Positions 26,521 through 36,326 of a DNA stretch of 64,000 nt are shown in pieces. Under the pieces are notes generated by a model. The model did not search any database and had not been told where the DNA came from. It saw only the letters and a list, made by a program, of their open reading frames with translations. Made by a program: the position numbers and the translations under genes. The stretch is from Lacipirellulaceae bacterium (GTDB lineage: Bacteria; Planctomycetota; Planctomycetia; Pirellulales; Lacipirellulaceae), in contig JAVJRG010000012.1 of assembly GCA_040218535.1 (NCBI GenBank), forward strand, positions 1,488,001 through 1,552,000, in the 5' to 3' direction. Positions within the stretch are counted from its first letter, which is position 1. Each line of letters starts with the position of its first letter.

Positions 26521-27978
26521 TTACAACAGTATCTCTTTCACTGCCTTGCGTGGCTCAACCCCTGTGAGTCGCATGTCGAGTCCTTGGACTTTGACGGACA
26601 AGCGTTGGTGATCGATCCCTAAGCAGTGCAGGATGGTGGCGTTGAGGTCGCCGATGTGCACCGGGTCGCGGACGACGTTGTAGCTGAAGTCGTCCGTCTC
26701 GCCATGGACAACGCCCGGCTTGATACCGCCGCCGGCCATCCAAATGGTGAAGCAGCGAGGATGATGGTCGCGACCGTAGTTCTCTCGCGTGAGCTTACCT
26801 TGACAATAAACCGTGCGGCCGAACTCACCGCCCCAGACGACCAGCGTGTCTTTGAGCAGCCCACGATTCTTCAGGTCTTGCACGAGCGCCCAACTTGCTT
26901 GATCTATATCACGGCACTGATTGGGCAGATCGCCAGCCAGGTTGCCATGTTGATCCCAGCCGCGGTGGAAAATCTGAGTGAACCGGACATCGCGTTCGGC
27001 CATGCGACGCGCGAGCAAGCAACTCGCGGCAAAGGTACCGGGCTTAGTCACGTCGGGTCCGTACATATCGAGGACGCTCTTCGGCTCGTCGCTGAGGTCC
27101 GTGAGTTCGGGCACCGAGGTTTGCATGCGGAAGGCCATTTCGTACTGTTCGATCCGCGTTTGCGTTTCGGGATCGCCGATTTCCGCGAAGGTCCGCTCAT
27201 TGAAGCGAGCAAGCCGATCAAGAACGCGTCGCCGAGCTGCAGCGTCGATTCCTGCAGGATTGGAAAGAAACAGCACGGGGTCGCCGCTGGAGCGTAGAGA
27301 TACGCCTTGGTGCTTGCCTGGCAAGAAGCCGCTGCCCCAGAGCCGATTGAAGAGGGCTTGCGCCTCGCGGCGTCCTGTCCAACTGGGCGTCATGACAACA
27401 AACGCAGGCAGGTCGGCATTGCTGGTGCCCAAGCCGTAGCTCAGCCACGAACCCAGGCTTGCTCGTCCAGGAAGCTGGTTGCCAGTGCAGATGTAAGTGA
27501 TCGCCGGATCGTGATTGATTGCTTCGGTATGAACCGTTTTGACGATGGCCAGGTCGTCGACCATTTTGGCGGTGTAAGGCAGCAATTCACTGACCCAGGT
27601 GCCGTTCTCGCCATGTTGGCTGAATTTGTACTTCGAGGGGGCCAGAGGCAAACGTGACTGGCCGGATGTCATGGTGGTAATGCGTTGCCCCTTGCGAATC
27701 GAATCCGGCAAGTCCTTGTTGAACATCTCCTCAAGCTTGGGCTTGTAATCGAGTGTGTCGATCTGGCTGGGAGCACCCGCCATGAAGAGGTATATGGCAC
27801 GCTTTGCCTTGGGAGCAAAGTGCGGCAGGCTCGGCAATCCCGCGACGGATGCCACTGCTTGTAACTGCTGCGAAGGAAGCAGCGAGCCGAGCGCCGCCGC
27901 GCCGAGGCCCATAGCGCCTTTCGCAAAGAAGTGGCGGCGAGTGAGTGCGTTGCCGAATTGCTGGATGGGATCGTGCAT
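26521..27978 (-). CDS. DUF1501 Tat-exported protein, copy 1
   Basis: The 485-residue protein begins with a Tat motif ([22 protein letters not shown]) and matches DUF1501: [90 protein letters not shown] and [21 protein letters not shown]1501 belongs to the alkaline-phosphatase-like/sulfatase-like superfamily; the biochemical role is unknown, but it nearly always follows a DUF1553/DUF1549 gene, as here (96-nt gap). I start at ATG 27978, matching the other copy (about 12 residues before TRR); ATG 28008 lies inside palindrome family B. Confidence 0.88.
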   Translation of the reverse strand: MHDPIQQFGNALTRRHFFAKGAMGLGAAALGSLLPSQQLQAVASVAGLPSLPHFAPKAKRAIYLFMAGAPSQIDTLDYKPKLEEMFNKDLPDSIRKGQRITTMTSGQSRLPLAPSKYKFSQHGENGTWVSELLPYTAKMVDDLAIVKTVHTEAINHDPAITYICTGNQLPGRASLGSWLSYGLGTSNADLPAFVVMTPSWTGRREAQALFNRLWGSGFLPGKHQGVSLRSSGDPVLFLSNPAGIDAAARRRVLDRLARFNERTFAEIGDPETQTRIEQYEMAFRMQTSVPELTDLSDEPKSVLDMYGPDVTKPGTFAASCLLARRMAERDVRFTQIFHRGWDQHGNLAGDLPNQCRDIDQASWALVQDLKNRGLLKDTLVVWGGEFGRTVYCQGKLTRENYGRDHHPRCFTIWMAGGGIKPGVVHGETDDFSYNVVRDPVHIGDLNATILHCLGIDHQRLSVKVQGLDMRLTGVEPRKAVKEILL

Positions 27979-27991
27979 GGCAGGTTTCGCT

Positions 27992-28075
27992 AGTTCGTAG
28001 TTCCGCATTTAGGCGGTTTGTTACTTTGAAAAATGATTGAAGCCGCAGTGCCGCCTAAAGGCGGAACTACGAACT
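27992..28075. repeat. Palindromic element, family B copy 2
   Basis: Left arm 27992-28016 (AGTTCGTAGTTCCGCATTTA...) and right arm 28051-28075 (CCGCCTAAAGGCGGAACTAC...) are near-perfect reverse complements. The right arm ends on the first base of the DUF1553 stop codon region. If the DUF1501 gene is started at 28008, the left arm would encode residues of that protein. Confidence 0.85.
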
Positions 28076-31000
28076 CAGTTCTTGGTAACCACTTCATCGA
28101 GGTTCAAAATCAGATTCGCCGTCAGCGTCCAGGCGGCGAGTTCCGTTCGATTGAGTTCTTCAGAAGGTGGAATCGCACCGATGGCGGTGAGTTGTTTGGC
28201 CGCTTCGGGATTGTCTTGAAAGTGCTTGAGTTCCTGCTGGTAGCTTTCGACCAGTTCGAGGATCTCTTCATCGGTGGCACTGCGTCCTGCTGCCAGGCGA
28301 AACATCGTTGCTGCTTTGGCGGCGGGCGTTTCCGCTTTTGATTTCATGACGCGTTCGGCTAGAGCGCGAGCCGCTTCGACGTACTGCGGGTCGTTGAGGA
28401 TCAACAAAGCTTGCAGCGGAGTGTTGGTGCGTTCGCGAACCACGACGCACGACTCACGCGGTGGTGCGTCGAACGTACCCATCTGCGGCGCAGGTGCCGT
28501 TCGTTTGATGAAGGTGTAGAGCGTGCGGCGGTGAATCTTCTCTGGGTCTTTATCCGCTTTGAAGATCTTCGTGTTCGAGCCGGAGTAGGCGACTGCCTCC
28601 CAAATGCCCTTAGGCTGCGGTGGCTTCACGCTCGGACCGCCGAGTTTGTCTGACAGCAATCCGCTGACGGATAGTGCCTGATCGCGAAGCATTTCAGCGT
28701 CGAGCCGGAAACGGGGGCCGCGGGCTAGCAGGCGATTCTTGGGGTCCTTTGCGTAAAGATCGGGTGTGACATGCGAAGATTGAAGGTACGTGGCGCTCAT
28801 CACGAGCCCTTTCATGAAGGCCTTCACGTCCCAGCCGCTTTGCATCAACTCAGTCGCTAGCCAGTCCAGCAGTTCGGGGTGACTAGGTGGTTCACCCTGC
28901 GAACCAAAGTCGCCGGCGGTTTTCACTAATCCGATACCGAAGGCCTGTTGCCAGAAGCGGTTCACAGCGACACGTGCGAACAGCGGGTGCTGGTCGTCGG
29001 TTAGCCAAAGGGCCAAGCCGAGGCGGTCATTCGGAAGGTCTTCTGCAAGCGGCGGCAAGACGCCCGGTGTGGCTCTCTCGACCTTTTCTCCCCGTTGGTC
29101 GTACTCACCTCGATTGAGCATGTAGGCCTGACGCGGCTTGGCGGCTTCCTTCCAGACGAGCGTCGTGGGGATGCTCGCTTCGAGTTGCTTGATCTCACCC
29201 TCGAGTGCTTGCAGACGATTGCGAACTTTCACTAACTCGGGTTGAGATGCGAGGTTTTGCCGGAAGTGCTCGCGAACCTTTGCTTGTTGTTGGTCATTGC
29301 GTTTGCTGGGTTCGACCTTAACGATCTTGAGAATCTCCGGTGGTGCAACCGAAGCATCGCCGGGGACGCCAAAGTAGAACGCCGATGCACCCAGATAGTT
29401 GACCACCTTGAGCATCAAGTCGTTGTTGCCCTGCTTCAAGTCGAGCGTCAACTTGTTTTGATCAGGCCCCGCCCCACGGCGGACGTTGACGGCCAGGACT
29501 TCTTTGCCATTGAGAAACACCTTGAGCGCGTCGTCACTACCAAGACTGATTGCGAGTTTTCCAGCCTCATTCGCAACGATCTTGCGATAAAGGTAAGTCA
29601 CCGTGACTCGACGATCACGGATCGGCAGAGGATTGACCTTACTGTCAACAAAATCAAGTCGCTCCTTCCAGTTGAAAACTCCAAAAAGCGAAGCGTAGTC
29701 CTTCTTGGGGACATACCCTTCTTTCTCCGGCCCAAACACTTTGCCGAACGCTTCGGACTCTTTCGGTTGGAAGTAGGCCAACATTTGCCACGGATGAAGT
29801 GAGTATTTTCCGTGGACGACTGTTACGCCTTTCTCTTTCGGAAGTTTGCTGTTGGTGTTGTTCGCGAGTTGCGTTTCCCACTGCTGCTGAGCCAAGTCAA
29901 CCTCTTGCCAGTCGTCTGTGAACTTCTGTTTGAGTTCTATATTTTCAGTCTTCAGTGCCGCGAGCTTCTCTTTTTGCTCTTCCGAGGGCGACTTCACGTG
30001 CGGCCCGAAGACCTTCTGGTTGCCGTCCATGATGCCCGACTCAAGGCTATTGAAATAGGCACTCATTGAGTAGTAGTCGTGCTGAGTGAGTGGATCGTAC
30101 TTGTGGTCGTGGCAGCGTGTGCAGCCCATCGTGAGACCGAGGAACACCGTCGAGAACGTATCGACGCGATCAATCACATTGCGAATGTGAACTTCTTCCT
30201 TGATCGAACCCCCTTCGTTCGTCGTCACGTGGCAACGATTAAAGCCCGTGGCGATCAATTGATCTTGGGTCGGGTTTTCTAGAAGGTCGCCCGCGAGTTG
30301 CTCAATGGCGAATTGATCGAACGGCAAGTTCCTGTTGAAAGCATCAATCACCCAGTCGCGGTAGAGCCACATCTCGCGATAGTTGTCGAGATGCAAGCCG
30401 TGCGTATCGCCATAGCGCGCGGCATCCAACCAGAAGCGCGCCATGTGCTCGCCGTACTGGGGCGAAGCGAGTAAGCGGTCGACAACCTTTTCATAAGCGT
30501 CAGGTGAGTCGTCTTTGACGAACGCATCAATCTCTTGAAGCGTTGGAGGCAAGCCGGTGAGGTCGAAGGTCACGCGACGCAATAAGGTTTCGCGATCGGC
30601 TGGTTCCGCAGGCTTCAATTCTTCGGCTTCCAGCCGCGCCAGAATGAAATGATCGATTTCGTTTCGTACCCAATTGCTTGTTTGAACGCTAGGTGGTTCT
30701 GGCCGGCTAGGAGGGATGAGTGACCAATGCGGTTCCCAAGACGCGCCCTCGGCGATCCAACGGCGTAGCGTTTCAAGTTGTTCCGGGGTGACGCTTTTGT
30801 GCGTTTCCTCAGGAGGCATCCGTTCAGGGTCGTCTTTGTCGAGGGTTATCCGACGAAGGATCTCGCTGGCATCAGGATCTCCCGGGACGACCGGACGCTC
30901 GCCCGAGTCCCCTTCAACAAGCGCACCCTCAGCAACGTCTAAATGAAATCCACCTGCGCGTTCTCCCGCATCCGGTCCATGACACGCGAAACAATTCTCC

Positions 31001-31116
31001 GAAAGGATCGGTCGGATGTCTCGGTTGAATTTCAGCTCAGCTCGATCGCTGCCAAACACGAGGGACGGAAGTGCGCAAAAAACTAAGTAGGCAGAAAGTT
31101 GGGAAATAGATCGCAT
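28075..31116 (-). CDS. DUF1549/DUF1553 planctomycete cytochrome-like protein, copy 1
   Basis: The 1013-residue exported protein has a signal peptide, an N-terminal CxxCH region (ENCFACHGPD near residue 40), the PSCyt2/DUF1549 region (FDLTGLPPTLQEIDAF, then TRCHDHKYDPL), a central beta-rich insert with a fibronectin or PA14-like feel (SLGSDDALKVFLNGKEVLAVNVRRG, residues about 520-580) and the C-terminal DUF1553 part with MLRDQALSVSGLL and AVNRFWQQAFGIGL. The family is thought to bind heme at CxxCH sites and to act in periplasmic breakdown of complex compounds. ATG 31116. Its stop is 96 nt from the paired DUF1501 gene. Confidence 0.88.
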   Translation of the reverse strand: MRSISQLSAYLVFCALPSLVFGSDRAELKFNRDIRPILSENCFACHGPDAGERAGGFHLDVAEGALVEGDSGERPVVPGDPDASEILRRITLDKDDPERMPPEETHKSVTPEQLETLRRWIAEGASWEPHWSLIPPSRPEPPSVQTSNWVRNEIDHFILARLEAEELKPAEPADRETLLRRVTFDLTGLPPTLQEIDAFVKDDSPDAYEKVVDRLLASPQYGEHMARFWLDAARYGDTHGLHLDNYREMWLYRDWVIDAFNRNLPFDQFAIEQLAGDLLENPTQDQLIATGFNRCHVTTNEGGSIKEEVHIRNVIDRVDTFSTVFLGLTMGCTRCHDHKYDPLTQHDYYSMSAYFNSLESGIMDGNQKVFGPHVKSPSEEQKEKLAALKTENIELKQKFTDDWQEVDLAQQQWETQLANNTNSKLPKEKGVTVVHGKYSLHPWQMLAYFQPKESEAFGKVFGPEKEGYVPKKDYASLFGVFNWKERLDFVDSKVNPLPIRDRRVTVTYLYRKIVANEAGKLAISLGSDDALKVFLNGKEVLAVNVRRGAGPDQNKLTLDLKQGNNDLMLKVVNYLGASAFYFGVPGDASVAPPEILKIVKVEPSKRNDQQQAKVREHFRQNLASQPELVKVRNRLQALEGEIKQLEASIPTTLVWKEAAKPRQAYMLNRGEYDQRGEKVERATPGVLPPLAEDLPNDRLGLALWLTDDQHPLFARVAVNRFWQQAFGIGLVKTAGDFGSQGEPPSHPELLDWLATELMQSGWDVKAFMKGLVMSATYLQSSHVTPDLYAKDPKNRLLARGPRFRLDAEMLRDQALSVSGLLSDKLGGPSVKPPQPKGIWEAVAYSGSNTKIFKADKDPEKIHRRTLYTFIKRTAPAPQMGTFDAPPRESCVVVRERTNTPLQALLILNDPQYVEAARALAERVMKSKAETPAAKAATMFRLAAGRSATDEEILELVESYQQELKHFQDNPEAAKQLTAIGAIPPSEELNRTELAAWTLTANLILNLDEVVTKN

Positions 31117-31247
31117 AGAAATCTGGATAAATAGGGCAAGAAGGCAGAAGCGGCCTCGCTGGCGAAAGTAACGCGTGTGGTTACTAGACAGCGGAAACCC
31201 CCGCTTTACTTATGTAAATTCGCAGGAAATTCAGCCTTTTTCCCGAT

Positions 31248-32693
31248 TTATGCCAGGAGCGGCTGAACGACGTGGCCGTGTACATCCGTCAAGCGATACC
31301 GACGGCCCTGGAATTTGTAGGTAAGACGCTCGTGATTGACCCCTAGCAGGTGCAAGATCGTGGCATGGAGATCGTGCACATGAACTGGGTCCTTAGTGAT
31401 ATTGTAGCTATACGGATCGGTCTCGCCATGAACCACCCCTGGCTTGGCCCCACCGCCGGCCATCCACATCGTAAAGCAGCGGGGATGATGGTCGCGGCCA
31501 TAATTGGTGGGGGTCAGTTTGCCCTGGCTGTAGGCCGTGCGGCCGAATTCGCCGCCCCAAACAACCAACGTATCGTCCAGCATGCCCCGCTGTTTGAGGT
31601 CCGTAATGAGACCGGCGCAAGCTTGGTCCGTCTGCCGACACTGGTTTTTAATCGCGCCCGGTAGTCCGCTGTGCTGATCCCAGCCGCGGTGGAAGAGTTG
31701 GATAAAGCGAACATCACGCTCGGCCAACCGTCGGGCGAGGAGGCAATTCGCCGCAAACGTGCCCGGATCGCGCGAGTCGGGGCCGTAGAGATCGAAAATG
31801 TGATCGGGTTCTTGCGAAAGGTTCGTGGCTTCGGGCGCTGAAGATTGCATACGGTAGGCCATCTCATATTGTGCGATCCGCGAATTGACTTGCGGGTCAA
31901 GCGACTGCTCGTACTGCATCTGATGAAGCTCCGCCAAGCGATCGAGCATGTTCCGTCGACTGGCGTCGGAAATTCCCGGCGGATTGTTCAAGTAGAGAAC
32001 GGGATCTTTGCCGGAACGAAACTGGACGCCTTGGTAGACCGAATCGAGAAAGCCGGCTCCCCAAAGCCGTGAATACAGAGGTTGCCCACCACCCTTCTTG
32101 CTGACTAGCACGCAGAAGGTGGGCAGGTTGTCGTTCATCGAGCCAAGCCCGTAGCTCAGCCAGGCGCCAATCGAAGGGCGCCCGGCGATCTGAGCGCCCG
32201 TCTGGAAAAAGGTGATTGCCGGGTCGTGATTGATCGCTTCGGTATGCATCGACTTCACGATGCATAGATCGTCAACCACTTTGGCCGTGTGTGGCAGGAG
32301 CTCGCTGACCCATGTGCCGTTCTCGCCATGCTGGGCGAAGTCGAAAATTGAACCGGCCAATGGCAGCGATGCTTGATTGCCGCTCATCGAGGTAAGCCGT
32401 TGGCCCTGGCGGACCGAATCGGGCAGTTCCTCTCCGTTCATCTCGTTGAGCTGCGGCTTGTAGTCCCACATATCCATTTGCGAGGGGCCGCCGCTCATGA
32501 ACAGGTAGATCACACGCTTTGCTTTGGCGGGGAAGTGCAGTCCGTCCAGCACCCCGTTGGTTGTGCCTGAGTGCGCCTGATTACCTTCGCCTCCCAGTAG
32601 GCTGGCGAGCGCAGCCGCACCAAGTCCCGTGCTGGTACGCGAGAAGAAATGCCGTCGAGTGATTGCCGCGGCGAGTTGTTCAATATGATTCAT
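31248..32693 (-). CDS. DUF1501 Tat-exported protein, copy 2
   Basis: The 481-residue protein has a Tat signal ([24 protein letters not shown]), and conserved blocks nearly the same as copy 1: [92 protein letters not shown]. The C-terminal part differs from copy 1. GGAGAC precedes the ATG at 32693 with a fitting gap. It follows the DUF1553 copy 2 gene in the same direction. Function is unknown; copies 1 and 2 may serve different substrates together with their partners. Confidence 0.88.
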   Translation of the reverse strand: MNHIEQLAAAITRRHFFSRTSTGLGAAALASLLGGEGNQAHSGTTNGVLDGLHFPAKAKRVIYLFMSGGPSQMDMWDYKPQLNEMNGEELPDSVRQGQRLTSMSGNQASLPLAGSIFDFAQHGENGTWVSELLPHTAKVVDDLCIVKSMHTEAINHDPAITFFQTGAQIAGRPSIGAWLSYGLGSMNDNLPTFCVLVSKKGGGQPLYSRLWGAGFLDSVYQGVQFRSGKDPVLYLNNPPGISDASRRNMLDRLAELHQMQYEQSLDPQVNSRIAQYEMAYRMQSSAPEATNLSQEPDHIFDLYGPDSRDPGTFAANCLLARRLAERDVRFIQLFHRGWDQHSGLPGAIKNQCRQTDQACAGLITDLKQRGMLDDTLVVWGGEFGRTAYSQGKLTPTNYGRDHHPRCFTMWMAGGGAKPGVVHGETDPYSYNITKDPVHVHDLHATILHLLGVNHERLTYKFQGRRYRLTDVHGHVVQPLLA

Positions 32694-32711
32694 GGGATTG
32701 GTCTCCTAACG

Positions 32712-32821
32712 TGTCATTCCGACCGAGCCCCAGCGACCGAGGAATCCAGTCAAAGCTCTCGTTGACTCAATCTTGCTGTACACCCGATTCCTCGGTCGGC
32801 GAGCCTCCCGTCGGAATGACA
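32712..32821. repeat. Palindromic element, family A copy 2
   Basis: Left arm 32712-32746 (TGTCATTCCGACCGAGCC...) and right arm 32786-32821 (...CCCGTCGGAATGACA) are imperfect reverse complements. It is the inverted copy of the element at 18015-18109: its right arm matches the left arm there. It lies between the DUF1501 start and the stop of the DUF1553 copy 2 gene. Confidence 0.85.
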
Positions 32822-32827
32822 CAGCTC

Positions 32828-35800
32828 CTATCTCTTCACAACGCATTCATCGAGGTTCATTATTGCTTTCGCGAGTACCGTGTAAGCGGCTAGCTCGGTC
32901 GGTTCGATCTCAGTGTCGACTTCCTCGTCACCAACGCTAAGGAACTTGTCGACCTCAACTCGATTCGTCTGAAAATACTGACGCTGGTCGGTCAGAAGCC
33001 GCAACAGCACGTCGATCTCCTTGGCATGAGGTCGGCGGCTGGTTAATGCTCGGAATACGAATTCGATCCGCTCAGCATCGCTCGAGTTAGGCAACTCTTT
33101 GATCGCCTTGGTTGCCAAAGCACGAGACGCTTCGACGTATTGGGGATCGTTCAATAGGACCAACGCCTGCAGCGGTGTGGCGGTTGCTTGGCGTCGGACA
33201 ATGCAGTTCGCGCGCAGTGCCGCATCAAGTGTCACCATCGCTGGAGGAGGTGACGTGCGTTTCCAGAAGGTGTAGAGGCTGCGGCGGCGACTCCCTTCTC
33301 CCGGATCGCGCTTGAAGACTTTCGGGCCCTTCTCCTTCCAAAGACCTGGCGGTTGGTAAGGCTTTACCGGAGGTCCGCCGATCTTTTCGACAAGCAAGCC
33401 GCTCGCCTTGAGCGCGTTGTCGCGAATCATTTCCGCAGGCAGGCGATTGCTCGAACCGCGAGCGAGAAGTGCGTTGGTTGGGTCGTTTTCTCGCTCTTGG
33501 GGATCACAATCGGAAGACTGTCGATAAGTTGCTGACATGACCATCTGTTTGATGATGGCCTTTACGTTCCAGCCGGAATCTCGGAATTCGGTGGCGAGGT
33601 AGTCGAGCAGATCCGGGTGAGTTGGCAGCTCGCCTTGGGTGCCAAAATCTTCTTGGGTCGCAACAAGCCCGCGGCCGAAGACGCCTTGCCACAAGCGGTT
33701 CACGGCGACCCGAGCAAACAGCGGGTTGTCTTTATGAGTCAGCCAGGCGGCTAACCCCAAACGGTTACGAGGGAAGGATTCATCCCAGGGAAGGACCTTT
33801 TGCAACACGCCCGGATCCACCGGCTCGCCTTTGGCGTCGTAGGCTCCGCGCTCAAGCACGTAGCTCTGACGAGGCATGGGGAGCTCCTTCATTACGGAAA
33901 TTTCTGCCATGCGGTCGAGCAAGTTGCCGCGTTGGTAACGTAGCTCTTCGAGTTGTTTCAAAGCGCTGGAGTAGGTTTCGCTGTATCCCAAGAGATAAAG
34001 CTCGCGGAGTTCCTCGATATTGGCTTTACTTCTTTGAGCGAGCCGATTGCGGATTGCCTTGCCGTCGTGAAGCGTGGCGATTTCCAACTTCGAGAGTTGC
34101 CGATTGAAGATTTGCAGGTCGTCAACCTCGCCATTGATGAGCCCTCGATCTCGGAAGCGGCGGCCAACGCTCAGCTTTGTGGCGTCGTTGATTGTATCGA
34201 CGGCGTTGCGCTCGGGGATGCCGTCTTTGTAGAGAATGCTCTGGGTCAGTCCGTCGCGTAGCGTTTCCGTTGCGACGATCTTGCCGTCCATGATGACTTT
34301 CAGTCCGGCTGCTTTGCTGGAGCCGTCGTAGGCAATGCCCACCTGCACCCAGCGACCAACAGGGAGCTTCTCTTTGGCGGCAACTGCCATCGCATCACCG
34401 GGCCAGAAGTGAGCCATCCATGCGTTGAGTTTGCCGTCGATGATGGTTAGCTCGTAGCCGCGATGTCCAGCATCAATGGATGCCCGGGTCCGGTGAAAAA
34501 CAACCGCTCGATCGTACTGCTTGGGAACCTTCACCCAGAGGCTGATCGTGAACGGATCGTGCCGCGAGAAGTTGCCTCCTTCGGGTGTCATCACGACGTT
34601 CTCGCCACTCAGCTTGAACGCTTTACCGCGACGCCCGTCGATCAACTGCGGCTCTTCGTAAAGTTTTCCGAAAGTGGGCTTCTCGTCTTTGGCGGTGAGC
34701 GAATTCGGAGTCTGATCGTCACCGACGGTATCAAATTCGTAGCGACCAATTTCGCCAGGAATCTCAGGCGTCTCGCCAAGCTGGTCGAGCCACTTCTCGA
34801 AAGCCGGCTGTTGTTCAGCGGCCAAAGTCTCCAATCGTTCTTCGCTGGCCTTGATCTCCTGAGCGAGCTTTGCCATCTCTGCTTGCTGATCGTCCGTGCT
34901 GAGCATCAGCGTCGGCGTTGGTGTCGAGGGGGCGAAGTAGGCGTAGAGTCCGCGCTCGTCGATGTTGTCGAAGAAAGCGGAAACTTGGTAATATTCCTTC
35001 TGCGAGAGCGGATCAAACTTGTGGTCGTGGCAGCGGGCGCAGCCCAGGCTCAATCCTAAGAAGGCCAAACCGAAGGTGTCGGTACGGTCGACGACGTATT
35101 CGATGCGGAACTCTTCCTCAACGCTGCCACCCTCGCTCGTTTGCCGGTGCACCCGATTGAACGCGGTGGCGAGAATTTGATCCTGCGTGGCGTTGGGCAA
35201 CAGGTCGCCGGCCAGTTGCTCGGTGACAAACTGATCGTGCGGCATGTTCTCGTTAAACTCGCGGACGACCCAATCGCGGTAAGGCCAAACCGGACGATAA
35301 CTGTCCTCTTGGTAGCCGTAGGTGTCGGCATAGCGTGCGAGGTCGAGCCAGTCGACGGCCATCCGCTCGCCGAAGTGGGGCGATGCGAGGAGCTCGTCGA
35401 CGAGACGCTCGTAAGCTTCTGGTGAATCGTCCGCGAGGAACGCATCAAGCTGCTCAACGGTTGGTGGCAGTCCCGTGAGATCGAAGTAGAGTCGTCGTGC
35501 TAGTCGTTCGCGGCTTGCTTCTGGGGAAGGTTGCAGACCTTCATTCTCGAGTCTGGAGAGTACAAAGTGGTCGATGGCGTTCTTCAGCCATTCCTTATTC
35601 TTGACTTCTGGAGGTTTAGGATTCTCAATTGGTAGGAACGACCAATGTTCTTTCCACTTCGCGCCCTGTTCAATCCACTTCTTCAGCAGTGCAACTTCTT
35701 CCTGAGTGACCGTCAGGTGCGACTCGGGTGGCGGCATGACGATATCTTCGTCATCGGAAGTGACTCGACGGAGAAGTTCGCTTGCTGAAATGTCGCCTGG

Positions 35801-36055
35801 CTTGATGACATGCGTACGCTCGCCTGAGTAGCTTTCGCCGTAGGCACCTTCAGGAGTGTCGAGACGAAGATCGGCGGCTCGATTCTCCTCATCTGGGCCG
35901 TGGCAAGCGTAGCAACGATCTGAGAGGATCGGTCGAATGTGAAAATTGAAGTCGATCTGCTCCGGCAATTCCGCACACGCCGAAAGCTGGCCTAGCCAAC
36001 CTAACAGAACAGCTCCAAGGAAGAACTGCGGGATGTATCCAACGAACCTAAGCAC
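32828..36055 (-). CDS. DUF1549/DUF1553 planctomycete cytochrome-like protein with LamG insert, copy 2
   Basis: About 1075 residues with an N-terminal signal, CxxCH (CYACHGPD), a second Cys-His site (CARCHDHKFDPL), the DUF1549 part (LTGLPPTVEQLDAF, EQLAGDLLPNATQDQILATA) and the C-terminal DUF1553 part. The middle (about 485-690) holds a LamG/concanavalin-like domain (FTISLWVKVPKQ and VGRRFRDRGLINGEVDDLQI), different from the insert in copy 1. I prefer GTG 36055, preceded by GAGG 6 nt before and followed by a good signal peptide (LRFVGYIPQFFLGAVLLGWL); TTG 36100 is an alternative upstream start. It is the first gene of the operon toward the FucP gene. Confidence 0.85.
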   Translation of the reverse strand: MLRFVGYIPQFFLGAVLLGWLGQLSACAELPEQIDFNFHIRPILSDRCYACHGPDEENRAADLRLDTPEGAYGESYSGERTHVIKPGDISASELLRRVTSDDEDIVMPPPESHLTVTQEEVALLKKWIEQGAKWKEHWSFLPIENPKPPEVKNKEWLKNAIDHFVLSRLENEGLQPSPEASRERLARRLYFDLTGLPPTVEQLDAFLADDSPEAYERLVDELLASPHFGERMAVDWLDLARYADTYGYQEDSYRPVWPYRDWVVREFNENMPHDQFVTEQLAGDLLPNATQDQILATAFNRVHRQTSEGGSVEEEFRIEYVVDRTDTFGLAFLGLSLGCARCHDHKFDPLSQKEYYQVSAFFDNIDERGLYAYFAPSTPTPTLMLSTDDQQAEMAKLAQEIKASEERLETLAAEQQPAFEKWLDQLGETPEIPGEIGRYEFDTVGDDQTPNSLTAKDEKPTFGKLYEEPQLIDGRRGKAFKLSGENVVMTPEGGNFSRHDPFTISLWVKVPKQYDRAVVFHRTRASIDAGHRGYELTIIDGKLNAWMAHFWPGDAMAVAAKEKLPVGRWVQVGIAYDGSSKAAGLKVIMDGKIVATETLRDGLTQSILYKDGIPERNAVDTINDATKLSVGRRFRDRGLINGEVDDLQIFNRQLSKLEIATLHDGKAIRNRLAQRSKANIEELRELYLLGYSETYSSALKQLEELRYQRGNLLDRMAEISVMKELPMPRQSYVLERGAYDAKGEPVDPGVLQKVLPWDESFPRNRLGLAAWLTHKDNPLFARVAVNRLWQGVFGRGLVATQEDFGTQGELPTHPDLLDYLATEFRDSGWNVKAIIKQMVMSATYRQSSDCDPQERENDPTNALLARGSSNRLPAEMIRDNALKASGLLVEKIGGPPVKPYQPPGLWKEKGPKVFKRDPGEGSRRRSLYTFWKRTSPPPAMVTLDAALRANCIVRRQATATPLQALVLLNDPQYVEASRALATKAIKELPNSSDAERIEFVFRALTSRRPHAKEIDVLLRLLTDQRQYFQTNRVEVDKFLSVGDEEVDTEIEPTELAAYTVLAKAIMNLDECVVKR

Positions 36056-36163
36056 TACGACCTCAAGATAACCTGCATTTGGTAGAGTCAAACTGAGCAA
36101 CGACCTTGAGCAAATACCCCGTCGCCTCAGTTAATTGCTTTGCCCGACAGCCCCAACGCCACA

Positions 36164-36175
36164 ATTGTATACAAT
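36164..36175. promoter_or_regulatory. Perfect palindrome ATTGTATACAAT, GntR-type operator candidate
   Basis: The 12-bp sequence ATTGTATACAAT is a perfect palindrome in the 271-nt region between the divergent DUF1553 copy 2 gene (start 36055) and the redoxin fusion gene (start 36327). Many GntR-family (FadR/FCD) regulators bind sites of the TTGTATACAA type, so it may coordinate both directions. The regulator is not in this window. I found no second copy by eye; one site of this length can occur by chance. Confidence 0.4.
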
Positions 36176-36326
36176 ATCAGCTATTCGCGGAAAGTGGTGC
36201 GTATTCTGGGCTTTTTAAGCGATTTACTCAGAGCGTGGCTCACGTGTCAGTAACGCAAGGTGGTGTCAAACGCTTAGAATGGGCATCCCTAAAGCAACTC
36301 CGAAAAGTTGCACTCCGTAACGACGA

